A stretch of 8,935 nucleotides of DNA from the NCBI GenBank assembly GCA_021162485.1, contig JAGGYP010000028.1, forward strand, positions 1 to 8,935, given 5' to 3'. How positions within the stretch are numbered: the first letter of the stretch is position 1; each line of letters starts with the position of its first letter. This DNA comes from Thermoplasmata archaeon. GTDB taxonomy: Archaea > Thermoplasmatota > E2 > DHVEG-1 > B8-G13. Both the position numbers and the translations under genes were made by a program. The notes beneath the pieces were generated by a model. That model was given only the letters and a program-made list of their open reading frames with translations. It was not told where the DNA came from and searched no databases. This document shows, piece after piece, positions 1 through 6,609 of this stretch.

Positions 1-2
1 AA

Positions 3-10
3 TTATATAA
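3..10 (+). promoter_or_regulatory. Possible TATA box for the 27-608 gene
   Basis: TTATATAA lies in an A/T-only stretch about 20 bases upstream of the ATG at 27. Archaeal TATA boxes usually sit about 26 bases before the transcription start, so this box would give a leaderless or nearly leaderless message. That would fit the lack of a strong ribosome binding site (only GGGA at 21-24). It is weak evidence, because the background is AT-rich and the window edge cuts off anything further upstream. Confidence 0.3.
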
Positions 11-26
11 ATAAAATTGTGGGAAT

Positions 27-608
27 ATGAGAGTAATAATATTTTTTGTAATAATCTCTTTGGTAATGCTCTCATCTGCAGATGCTTCTATGGTTATCAA
101 AAACAAAAAATCCCTTGTTGATGGGGATAGTACAATTTGTATAGGTGAAATAAAAGTTAAAGGATCAAAGGTTTCCTGCAGAGGAGATCTAATAACATTT
201 AAGATAGTACCAAAAGAATTTGATTTGTATGTAAAATATTCTCTTGAAGCGCCCAGGTCAGGTTTTTTAGGTTTTGATATTGCAGTGGCCGCAGTTTCAC
301 CCTTGCCTGATCAAGAGAATAAAAAAATTGTACAAACCTTTGACAAAAGAGAGGGCAATATTTCATTCCACATCAACAATAACAGATTGTTTTTCCACAA
401 AGAGTATGTATTGGTTGGAATCTACGCATATGTTGACCTGTCTGATCCTTTTAATCCGGATTATAATTTCACCTTTGACTTTGCATTTGTCTCAATAGTT
501 TGCCTTTCAAACTTCTTATATGTCAAGGTAAAACATTATGCCAAGGAAGACTGGCAAAATTTTGTAGTTTTAAACGATTTTTTAGCTAAAGCTCATGTCG
601 GGTATTAA
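27..608 (+). CDS. Small exported protein of unknown function
   Basis: I do not recognise this 193-residue protein. Residues 1-20 form a typical signal peptide: a short basic start (MR), a hydrophobic core (about 3-14) and a small-residue end (SSADA), so export with cleavage near residue 20 is likely. The remainder alternates hydrophobic and polar residues as in a beta-rich domain and has Cys38, Cys51 and Cys159. There is a hydrophobic stretch at about 150-166, but it contains D and N and does not look like a clear membrane anchor. It is the only plus-strand gene here. Its last 23 bases overlap the 3' end of the M28 peptidase gene on the opposite strand. The open frame across AT-rich DNA and the clean signal peptide argue that it is real. 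No strong Shine-Dalgarno precedes the ATG. Confidence 0.65.
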   Translation: MRVIIFFVIISLVMLSSADASMVIKNKKSLVDGDSTICIGEIKVKGSKVSCRGDLITFKIVPKEFDLYVKYSLEAPRSGFLGFDIAVAAVSPLPDQENKKIVQTFDKREGNISFHINNNRLFFHKEYVLVGIYAYVDLSDPFNPDYNFTFDFAFVSIVCLSNFLYVKVKHYAKEDWQNFVVLNDFLAKAHVGY

Positions 609-1917
609 AGAAGATTATGTACATCTCATCACTATTTACATTTCCTTTTTCATCATAGGCTACAACTGTTATCTTGTGTTTAAAGAATATATGTCCATCG
701 AAACGCCATTTAAATGGATATAATGTGTCGACATATTTGAGCTCATCATCTAGATAAAATTCAACTTTGCTAATGTTATGTTTTTTTGTCTCAACCTCTG
801 CCCAGATCCATATATTGTCTATTACTATTGTGTTGCCTTTGAGATCAAAAAATGGTTTTTCAATGCCATCTATGTATATTCTGTCTCTCTTTGGCGAAAC
901 TATTTTTACCTTTGGATATCTCTCCTCTGTGATATTTGCAAGTTTTGCAAGTGTTCCAGCAATTAACCTTGTCATCTTTGTCAGATAGGTTAGATTGACA
1001 TGTTCCATTGTATCATCTGGAGTATGCCAGTGTGGATTCCATTTTCCTTCGAAAAAACATAGTGTATCATAGCCATATTGATAGAAGGAGTAGTAATCGC
1101 TTCCTCCTCGTTTTCCAGAGATTATCCCCGTGGCAAAGTTGAAGTTTAAATTGTATTTTTTACTTATATTCTCAGCTATTTGAGCTGCCCAATCCGCGTC
1201 TCTTGTATAATAAATACGAGCCTTGTTAAGATCCTCCTCTGTCTCCGCATATCCTATCCCATCTGCGTTTATCTCAACAACTATATTATCACCGTTCTCA
1301 TAACAATCTCTAGCGTAAATACTACTTCCAAGTAACCCCTCCTCTTCTCCAGAGAAGGTGACGAATCTGATTGTATGCTCAAACCTGTACTGACTTAGAA
1401 CATTTGCCACAGCTAGTACTGCAGCTGTTCCTGATCCATCATCATCCGCACCGGGGGATACCTCTACACTATCATAATGAGCATTGAACACAAATATCAT
1501 GTTACTAGACTTGTTGGTACCCTCAAGTGTAGCTTCTATATTTCTATCATTATAAAATCTGCGGTTCCATATGTTTCCATATTGAGACCAATAATGGTAT
1601 CTAACCGTCAAATTCATTTTTTTAAACTCGTTATAAATGTATTCACCCGCTTTGAAACAACCATATGTTCCAGTATCCCTGGGTCCAAATTCTACTAGTT
1701 TTGTGAGATATTTTTTCAAAAGAGTTTGGTTTATCTTTTGCATAATCTCTGCAATCCTATCTGTAAACTTTTTTTCCTCTTTTAGAGTACTCTGGATGTT
1801 GGACCCTATTTTTAGAAACGCCTTATGAGAAAATATCTCCGATGCAGAGGCTGTAACCGGGATTGTTACCATCAATATAGCTACTGCAAATATTGTTACA
1901 TTTTTTAACAGATTCAT
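586..1917 (-). CDS. Secreted M28-family zinc aminopeptidase with C-terminal Ig-like domain
   Basis: This 443-residue protein is predicted to remove N-terminal residues from peptides outside the cell, using two zinc ions. Residues 1-25 are a signal peptide ending ASA. An N-terminal helical part (about 35-130) leads into the M28 catalytic domain. By comparison with Aeromonas-type aminopeptidases, the visible zinc-site residues are His147 in AHYDS, an Asp of GADDDGSG (158-159), Glu191 as general base and Glu192 as ligand in SGEEEG, Asp219 in the NADGIGY segment, and His298 in WHTPDDT. Residues about 335-438 form a beta-sandwich module of the bacterial Ig-like type (ISKVEFYLDD, then ITVVAYDEKGN), common at the ends of archaeal secreted enzymes. 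The ATG is well supported by GGAGGT seven bases upstream (SD at 1925-1930). Substrate specificity cannot be read from the sequence. The stop codon lies inside the convergent 27-608 gene. Confidence 0.9.
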   Translation of the reverse strand: MNLLKNVTIFAVAILMVTIPVTASASEIFSHKAFLKIGSNIQSTLKEEKKFTDRIAEIMQKINQTLLKKYLTKLVEFGPRDTGTYGCFKAGEYIYNEFKKMNLTVRYHYWSQYGNIWNRRFYNDRNIEATLEGTNKSSNMIFVFNAHYDSVEVSPGADDDGSGTAAVLAVANVLSQYRFEHTIRFVTFSGEEEGLLGSSIYARDCYENGDNIVVEINADGIGYAETEEDLNKARIYYTRDADWAAQIAENISKKYNLNFNFATGIISGKRGGSDYYSFYQYGYDTLCFFEGKWNPHWHTPDDTMEHVNLTYLTKMTRLIAGTLAKLANITEERYPKVKIVSPKRDRIYIDGIEKPFFDLKGNTIVIDNIWIWAEVETKKHNISKVEFYLDDELKYVDTLYPFKWRFDGHIFFKHKITVVAYDEKGNVNSDEMYIIFFNTRHEL

Positions 1918-1956
1918 TTTTTAAACCTCCCTCTCTACTACAAAATAGTTAAGGGT

Positions 1957-1964
1957 TTTATAAA
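1957..1964 (-). promoter_or_regulatory. TATA box for the M28 peptidase gene
   Basis: TTTATAAA lies about 40 bases upstream of the ATG at 1917. A start of transcription about 25 bases downstream, near 1935, would leave a short leader carrying the GGAGGT ribosome binding site. This spacing fits a dedicated archaeal promoter between the tRNA-Ser(GCU) gene and the peptidase. The call rests on sequence match and spacing only. Confidence 0.45.
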
Positions 1965-1997
1965 AATTTTATCATTTATTAGTTGTATTTAATTGTA

Positions 1998-2081
1998 CAC
2001 CAAGAGCGAGATTTGAACTCGCGAGGGCTTTCGCCCACAGGATTAGCAATCCTGCGCCGTACCAGACTGGGCCACCTTGGC
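1998..2081 (-). tRNA. tRNA-Ser, anticodon GCU
   Basis: An 84-base class II tRNA folds by hand. The acceptor is GCCAAGG/TCTTGGT with G73 as discriminator. The three-pair D stem is GCC/GGC with GG in the loop. The anticodon stem is CAGGA/TCCTG with loop TTGCTAA. The long variable arm is GGGC-GAAA-GCCC, and the T stem is GCGAG/CTCGC with loop TTCAAAT. The anticodon (plus-strand 2045-2047) reads the AGU/AGC serine codons. The long variable arm and G73 are the expected serine identity features. There is no intron and no encoded CCA. The acceptor stem has G:U pairs at both ends (1:72 and 7:66). Confidence 0.95.
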
Positions 2082-2091
2082 GAAAGTAAAG

Positions 2092-2125
2092 AAAAATAGT
2101 CATGGGAGGGATAACAGTGCTATCC
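2092..2125 (-). terminator. Weak terminator-like hairpin after the HEWG lipoprotein gene
   Basis: Read on the minus strand after the stop codon at 2144, GGATA and TATCC (plus-strand 2109-2113 and 2121-2125) can form a five-pair stem with a seven-base loop. Five T residues follow at 2096-2092, but 12 bases separate them from the stem, which is longer than in a classical intrinsic terminator. The site sits between the lipoprotein stop and tRNA-Ser(GCU), where a terminator would make sense. The evidence is weak. Confidence 0.25.
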
Positions 2126-2143
2126 TTAACTCGATAAGAGCAT

Positions 2144-3037
2144 TTATCTGTTGGAATTGCTAGAAGATTGAGTGTTGAGGTCTAAAATAGGTATGTTTGT
2201 TATCGTAACTATTCCAACCCTAATTATTGAAGAAGGTTCGGGTGTTACTTTTAAATGAAGTAACTGATCATAGACTGATGGAGGGATTGTATATATTAAT
2301 CTTGTGTAATTTCCGATATTTGTGGGCCAGAACCACCAATCTTCCCAATAATTGATTAATTCCTGTGCTTCCTTTTCAGTAAGACCTTTTTCTACTAAAG
2401 ATGTTAAGAGTTCATCTATTTCATAGGATGTGTCGTTTTTTAAATGGGTGGTTATATTTGCCTCTCCACCACTATCCAATTTATCTATCCTAACATAAGT
2501 TAAAACCGTTGGAAATGTTGTATAATTATACTTTGGATATCCGTAGATCATGTAAATGTCTGTGATAGTATAGTTTTCATTGTTCTTTACGTAAAAGGTT
2601 ACATTGTCTCCAATAACTGTAATATTGGCGATTATCTTAGTTGGATAGTTTATCTCTCCCTCATAAAAAAGATAAGGGTATTTCGTCCCCTTGGATAAAA
2701 ATATTGTGTCATTTTCTACGTTTACACCCCAGATTATACAATCATCCTTTATATCTGCATCAGGAATTGTACTTGCATTCCTTATAGAACCAATTTCGAC
2801 TTTAACATTTGTTCTGCCTTTTAAATCATGAAAATAAATTACAGGCTTCTTAACATATATTAGCTCTGGAGATTCACTCAATACCGAAACATTGTCACAG
2901 TCATATCCTTTCACAAACACTCCCCATTCATGAACTTCAAAATCATAAACCCCAAAGTTTTGATAATTTATGCAACCGGTAAGTAGTATGCTCCCTAATA
3001 AAGTAAGTATGACCGAATAGGATGTATATTTTTTCAT
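2144..3037 (-). CDS. HEWG-motif lipoprotein, function unknown
   Basis: This 297-residue protein begins with a lipoprotein signal: basic MKK, a hydrophobic core, then LLTGC with the lipidation Cys at residue 22. It should therefore be anchored on the outer face of the membrane. Mature residues 35-39 (VHEWG) resemble the VHEWGTFT start of a family of uncharacterised proteins known mainly from Planctomycetes, Myxococcota and similar bacteria. Other family-like blocks follow in the expected order: KPVIYF at 64-69, YPYLFYEGE at 120-128, a helical GLTEKEAQ stretch at 218-225 with WEDWW next to it, LIYTIPP at 247-253, and LKVTPEP at 262-268. No catalytic residues can be assigned. The gene sits between two tRNA-Ser genes and appears to be its own unit. 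The only ribosome binding site is a weak AAGGT three bases before the ATG, so the start rests mainly on the intact signal peptide. The family assignment is from memory. Confidence 0.8.
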   Translation of the reverse strand: MKKYTSYSVILTLLGSILLTGCINYQNFGVYDFEVHEWGVFVKGYDCDNVSVLSESPELIYVKKPVIYFHDLKGRTNVKVEIGSIRNASTIPDADIKDDCIIWGVNVENDTIFLSKGTKYPYLFYEGEINYPTKIIANITVIGDNVTFYVKNNENYTITDIYMIYGYPKYNYTTFPTVLTYVRIDKLDSGGEANITTHLKNDTSYEIDELLTSLVEKGLTEKEAQELINYWEDWWFWPTNIGNYTRLIYTIPPSVYDQLLHLKVTPEPSSIIRVGIVTITNIPILDLNTQSSSNSNR

Positions 3038-3053
3038 ACAACCTTAAAATATT

Positions 3054-3069
3054 CTATAAATTAATAAAT
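3054..3069 (-). promoter_or_regulatory. Possible TATA element for the lipoprotein gene
   Basis: Minus-strand ATTTATTAATTTATAG lies 17-32 bases before the ATG at 3037 and contains two overlapping TATA-like sequences. Transcription would begin near 3041, giving an almost leaderless message, which fits the weak ribosome binding site. The surrounding DNA is so AT-rich that chance matches are common. Confidence 0.3.
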
Positions 3070-3124
3070 GTTATCATTTTGTTTGGATTTTATCTAACAT
3101 AAATAAGGAGTTAGTAATCAAATA

Positions 3125-3212
3125 CGCCGAGGGGGAGATTTGAACTCCCGCTCCCCAAATGGGGAACCGGCTCTCAAGGCCGGCGCAGTGGGCCGGACTT
3201 TGCTACCTCGGC
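3125..3212 (-). tRNA. tRNA-Ser, anticodon UGA
   Basis: An 88-base class II tRNA. The acceptor GCCGAGG/CCTCGGC is fully paired, with G73. The D stem is GCA/TGC with GG in the loop. The anticodon stem is CCGGC/GCCGG with loop CTTGAGA. The long variable arm is TTCCCC-ATTT-GGGGAGC, and the T stem is GGGAG/CTCCC with loop TTCAAAT. The anticodon (plus-strand 3174-3176) reads UCN codons. There is no intron and no encoded CCA. It lies 118 bases downstream of rpsJ, matching the EF-1A, S10, tRNA-Ser order found in other archaea. Confidence 0.96.
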
Positions 3213-3246
3213 ATTTCCAATATTAGTTATGCGTATTATTTTCAGG

Positions 3247-3256
3247 ATTAATAAAT
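3247..3256 (-). promoter_or_regulatory. Possible TATA box for tRNA-Ser(UGA)
   Basis: Minus-strand ATTTATTAAT centres about 39 bases before the first base of the tRNA. Transcription would start about 13 bases ahead of it, a usual length for an archaeal tRNA leader. Together with the T-tract after rpsJ, it suggests the tRNA is transcribed separately from EF-1A/S10. The call is based on position and composition only. Confidence 0.35.
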
Positions 3257-3317
3257 AATATGTATAGCTAGTTGAAAATGGTTTACCAATATTTAAAATT
3301 TTTAAAGTCAAAAGTTC

Positions 3318-3324
3318 AAAAAAA
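3318..3324 (-). terminator. T7 tract after rpsJ, likely archaeal terminator
   Basis: Seven consecutive T residues on the transcribed strand sense begin six bases after the rpsJ stop, followed by further T-rich DNA (T runs at about 3312-3291 read on the minus strand). Archaeal RNA polymerase can terminate at such oligo-T stretches without a hairpin. The position directly after the last gene of the EF-1A/S10 pair fits. Confidence 0.5.
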
Positions 3325-3330
3325 CAATTT

Positions 3331-3642
3331 TTAGGATTTTAAGACTATCTCTATGTTTACTCCATCTGGTATTTGGATTCTCATAAGCTGTCGCAGTGCT
3401 CTATCACTGGCATCTAAATCTATTAGTCTTTTATGGATTCTCATTTCCCAGTGATCCCAGGTTTCAGAGCCTTCACCGTCAGGTGATTTTCTACATGGGA
3501 CTTTTAGTTTCTTTGTCGGCAATGCAATTGGTCCTGTCATCGCTACTCCTGTTCGCTCCGCTATTATTTTTATTTGTGCACAAACTTCTTCCAACTTTTT
3601 AACATTTGTAGATGTTAGGGAAATCCTTGCTTTTTGCGCCAT
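3331..3642 (-). CDS. rpsJ: Small ribosomal subunit protein S10 (uS10)
   Basis: This 103-residue protein is the archaeal/eukaryotic-type S10 of the 30S subunit head. Diagnostic stretches are [11 protein letters not shown] (35-45), the loop leading to the variable [20 protein letters not shown] region, and [18 protein letters not shown] before the C-terminal GVNIEIVL strand. It is full length for the family. GAGGAT at 3648-3653, five bases before the ATG, sets the start. It lies 88 bases downstream of EF-1A on the same strand, with no convincing terminator between, so the two are probably cotranscribed. A T-rich tract follows the stop codon. Confidence 0.97.
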   Translation of the reverse strand: MAQKARISLTSTNVKKLEEVCAQIKIIAERTGVAMTGPIALPTKKLKVPCRKSPDGEGSETWDHWEMRIHKRLIDLDASDRALRQLMRIQIPDGVNIEIVLKS

Positions 3643-3730
3643 TTTTTATCCTCTAAACATTAGTTATTAAGAAAGGGAAATAGAGGGTAGGGTATATTAA
3701 TTTAATGCTTTGTTTTTTAGTAAAATCTGT

Positions 3731-5014
3731 TTATTTTGCTTCTTCTACCTCGATGCAGACTCCAGCTGCTACTGTCTGACCCATGTCTCTAACTGCAAAC
3801 CTTCCAAGTTGTGGAAACTCTTTTACTGGTTCTATCACCATTGGTCTTGTTGGCACTATTTTTACTATTGCCGCGTCACCTGTCTTTAAAAAGTCAGGGT
3901 TTTCCTCCTTGACTTCACCAGTTCTTGGATCTATCTTTTTCAGAAGCTCCTCGAATCTGCAAGCTACTTGTGCAGTATGACAGTGGAACACTGGCGTGTA
4001 ACCTTTTGCAATCACGGATGGATGGTTCAAAACCATTATTTGTGCTGTGAAGGATTTTGCAACCTTTGGTGGTTTGTCCACTGGTCCTGCTACATCTCCT
4101 CTTCTGATATCGTTTTTGCTTACTCCTCTAATATTAACACCTATGTTGTCACCAGGTACTGCTTTGTCTAATTGCTCATGGTGCATCTCTATGGTTTTTA
4201 CCTCGCCAATTACTCCTCCAGGTTTCATACTTGGTTTGAAAATGATCTTGTCCCCTGGTTTGAGTACGCCGCAGACTACTTTTCCCACTGGTACGGTGCC
4301 AACTCCTTTGATGTTGTAAACATCCTGCACTGGCCATCTCAATGGTTTGTCAATTGGTTTCTCTGGAACCTTTAGTTTGTTAAGAGCGTCAAGCAACGTG
4401 TCTCCATCCCACCATGTTAGCTTACCTTTTTCCTTAATATTGTCTCCAACAAACGCAGATACTGGAACATAGGTAAGTTGGTCATCTTTGTAACCGATGC
4501 TTTTTAGAAGTTTGTCAACATCTGCCTTCACTTGTTCAAACCTGTTCTTATCATATGGTGGCTGTGTTGCATCCATCTGGTTTATCGCTATTATCATCTG
4601 ATTCACACCAAGGGTTCTAGCTAGAAAAGCATGTTCTCTGGTCTGAGCCATTACACCATGCTGTGCCGCTACTACTAGAATAGCAGCATCCGCCTGGCTT
4701 GTACCTGTTATCATGTTTTTAACGAAGTCCCTGTGACCAGGTGCATCTATGATTGTAAAGTAATACTTCTCTGTCTCGAACTTTTTATGAGCAACATCAA
4801 TAGTTAAACCACGTTCTCTCTCTTCCTTGAGTTGGTCGAAAATCCATGCTAAGGCGAAACTCTCTTTTCCCTTTGCTTTTGCTTCCTCTTTGAACTTTTC
4901 CACCATATGTGCAGGGAACTGTCCTGTATCTAGTAGTACTCTACCTACAAGTGTCGATTTTCCATGATCTACATGTCCTATTACAGCTAAATTTAGATGA
5001 GGTTTTTCTGCCAT
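3731..5014 (-). CDS. tuf: Elongation factor 1-alpha (aEF1A), GTPase
   Basis: This 427-residue cytoplasmic GTPase carries aminoacyl-tRNA to the ribosome. Domain 1 (about 1-215) shows the P-loop GHVDHGKST (13-21), switch I Thr71 in RERGLTID, and DAPGH (90-94). The G4 motif reads NQMD (145-148) rather than the usual NKMD; the DNA clearly encodes CAG, Gln. The SA of G5 lies at 186-187. Domains 2 and 3 (about 220-315 and 318-425) are present, with EMHHE, NHPSVI and the C-terminal [15 protein letters not shown] signature. The start is fixed by GGAGGT eight bases upstream of the ATG. Archaeal naming varies (tuf, tef1a). Promoter boxes lie upstream, and S10 follows in the same direction. Similarity to Thermoplasma EF-1A is my recollection. 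Confidence 0.98.
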   Translation of the reverse strand: MAEKPHLNLAVIGHVDHGKSTLVGRVLLDTGQFPAHMVEKFKEEAKAKGKESFALAWIFDQLKEERERGLTIDVAHKKFETEKYYFTIIDAPGHRDFVKNMITGTSQADAAILVVAAQHGVMAQTREHAFLARTLGVNQMIIAINQMDATQPPYDKNRFEQVKADVDKLLKSIGYKDDQLTYVPVSAFVGDNIKEKGKLTWWDGDTLLDALNKLKVPEKPIDKPLRWPVQDVYNIKGVGTVPVGKVVCGVLKPGDKIIFKPSMKPGGVIGEVKTIEMHHEQLDKAVPGDNIGVNIRGVSKNDIRRGDVAGPVDKPPKVAKSFTAQIMVLNHPSVIAKGYTPVFHCHTAQVACRFEELLKKIDPRTGEVKEENPDFLKTGDAAIVKIVPTRPMVIEPVKEFPQLGRFAVRDMGQTVAAGVCIEVEEAK

Positions 5015-5066
5015 AATATTTTACCTCCTATACGTCTTAATTTAAATTTGGTATATAGATTTTTCC

Positions 5067-5074
5067 ATATATAC
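5067..5074 (-). promoter_or_regulatory. Downstream TATA-like box for EF-1A
   Basis: Minus-strand GTATATAT preceded by CTAAAA, which could serve as a purine-rich BRE. Transcription would begin near 5045, giving a leader of about 30 bases that carries GGAGGT. It is an alternative or second promoter to the box at 5105-5112. Confidence 0.4.
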
Positions 5075-5104
5075 TTTTAGATTTGATAGCGTTATCTAAT
5101 TTGC

Positions 5105-5112
5105 ATTTATAA
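5105..5112 (-). promoter_or_regulatory. Upstream TATA box with BRE for EF-1A/rpsJ
   Basis: Minus-strand TTATAAAT is immediately preceded by AATAAAAC, a good purine-rich BRE plus TATA arrangement. Transcription would start near 5082, with a leader of roughly 67 bases. It lies just beyond the terminator of the upstream transporter operon, as expected for the promoter of a highly expressed translation gene. Confidence 0.5.
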
Positions 5113-5127
5113 GTTTTATTGCAGATT

Positions 5128-5155
5128 AAAAAATAATGGCTTCTCCTTCAAAGCC
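5128..5155 (-). terminator. Hairpin plus T6 terminator after the Nramp-like gene
   Basis: Directly after the TAA stop (5158-5156), the minus strand reads GGCTT, an eight-base loop, AAGCC, then ATTATTTTTT. The stem is short (five pairs) but is followed at once by a T-rich tract ending in six T residues (5133-5128). The position between the end of the LuxE/transglutaminase/Nramp operon and the EF-1A promoter supports a terminator role. Confidence 0.55.
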
Positions 5156-6604
5156 TTATATGAAAAAGGAGAGGAAGGGAACACAGAGCAAGATAATAGC
5201 TACTATACCCAAAAACAATCCAATTTTCCCAAGCTTGTACTCCTTTGGCAGCACCTTTTGATTGATATACAGGGTACCTATACCATAGATTATAACACCA
5301 ATAACACCGATGAAGAGAAGGGTCAAAGACAAGAGCAGTATGACAGATACTCCATATAACATCGATATTGCTATAGGAATGCCCAGTCCTAGGAGATATA
5401 TTACAAGGTATATCATAAACTTTCTGTAAGAAATTTTTCTCACACCAGATATCAAATTTTTTGATGTCTCATATAGCATTCTTGCAGCAGCTTCAAAACC
5501 TGCATACATGGTACCAAATATGGCAAAGAACACGCTTACTTGATACAATGGTTTCAACCAAGCAGCAATATTAGAAAATATAACAGCTTGCTCTTTTATC
5601 AGGTTAACATCAGATGGCAGCAGATAACTACCATCTGGTTGAGGACCAAGTAAATACTTACCAGCTATCATATATGCAGCGGAGACAATAGAGACTATTA
5701 GGAAAGCAAGAGCCAGGTCTATGAGAAGAGGTTTCAACAAGGTTTTTGCTTTTTTAATCTCTTTTTTATCATCCGGTAAGTAGGTAATCTTTTTCTTTTT
5801 TTCAAACTCTTCAAACAACTCTTGGGAAAACTCATCAGGGTTTTTCTTATCTTTGAAGATCCCCCATCTTTTAACCTTGATCCAACCCAGGTAACCCACT
5901 ATTGGTACAAGTGTTATGGTTAGAGTTCCTAGATAGCCGAGCATTACAAGTGGCACAGGTGTCTTTTTGAATCCCTCAACAAGATCAACCCAGCTCGGGT
6001 AGCTTGGAGTGTTTCCTATCAGGAAGAAGTTTGGGATGATTTCGAATATATCTGGTTTTATCAGAATAACAGATATAATAGCACCTATGCCAAGAACTGC
6101 TACAAAAAATGCTTGTGTATACTCAAGCAGCTTATACCTTCCGATTATCACTAATGTGGCAGCTAGCAGTGCAAAAGAGATGCCCCAAAGTAAGTAGTGA
6201 CCAAATCCAAATGTCCAAGTCAGTGTTTGACCCAGGGTGGTTATTATGGTAGCAGTAAAAACTGGTAGGAAAATCAGCATTATTATTAGAAAAACCCAGT
6301 TTAGTAATCCTTTTTTTGTTTTTGCAAACACATCTATAATGCTTATGCCAGATAATGCTGTGAATCTAAAACTAATATATGCTATTATATATGATCCTAT
6401 GTTTATTGTGATCAGCCAAAGCAGTGTAAAACCAGCCCATGCTCCTATCTGCGGACCAAGTATAAGCTGGCCTTGGCCAATGGTCATAGAAGCAACTATT
6501 GCACCTGGTCCGAAGAAAAGCAGATATTTCAAATATTTTTTTAGAGAGGGTTTTTCAAGCAACACTTTATCAGGGGTTGGAAATTTTATTTTTTTATCAC
6601 TCAC
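5156..6604 (-). CDS. Divergent Nramp-family (LeuT-fold) membrane transporter
   Basis: An integral membrane protein of 482 residues from the GTG at 6604, with about 11 membrane helices. Residue numbers here count from the in-frame TTG at 6613, which adds three. Helix 1 begins FFGPGAIVAS and is followed by G-FTLLW, matching Nramp helices 1-2. However, the DPGN metal-binding motif is replaced by GQGQ (45-50 region, IGQGQL), and the helix 6 MPHN region reads VPIVGYLGW. It resembles the IGSGE-type Nramp-like proteins of some bacteria, whose substrates I do not know. A long charged loop (about 247-293) separates helices 6 and 7. Start choice: AAGGAGG (6615-6621) lies 10 bases before the GTG but only one base before the TTG, so GTG is preferred. 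It is the last gene of a three-gene operon, five bases after the transglutaminase-like gene. Divalent metal transport is possible but not supported by the key residues. Confidence 0.8.
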   Translation of the reverse strand: MSDKKIKFPTPDKVLLEKPSLKKYLKYLLFFGPGAIVASMTIGQGQLILGPQIGAWAGFTLLWLITINIGSYIIAYISFRFTALSGISIIDVFAKTKKGLLNWVFLIIMLIFLPVFTATIITTLGQTLTWTFGFGHYLLWGISFALLAATLVIIGRYKLLEYTQAFFVAVLGIGAIISVILIKPDIFEIIPNFFLIGNTPSYPSWVDLVEGFKKTPVPLVMLGYLGTLTITLVPIVGYLGWIKVKRWGIFKDKKNPDEFSQELFEEFEKKKKITYLPDDKKEIKKAKTLLKPLLIDLALAFLIVSIVSAAYMIAGKYLLGPQPDGSYLLPSDVNLIKEQAVIFSNIAAWLKPLYQVSVFFAIFGTMYAGFEAAARMLYETSKNLISGVRKISYRKFMIYLVIYLLGLGIPIAISMLYGVSVILLLSLTLLFIGVIGVIIYGIGTLYINQKVLPKEYKLGKIGLFLGIVAIILLCVPFLSFFI

Positions 6605-6609
6605 AAAAA

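Noticed and set aside
1998..3212. The class II tRNAs as tRNA-Leu
   Set aside because: Both anticodons (GCU and UGA) read serine codons, and both have the G73 discriminator typical of serine tRNAs rather than the A73 of leucine tRNAs.
4047..4319. 90-codon plus-strand open frame opposite EF-1A
   Set aside because: Antisense to a highly conserved gene; composition is dictated by EF-1A codons.
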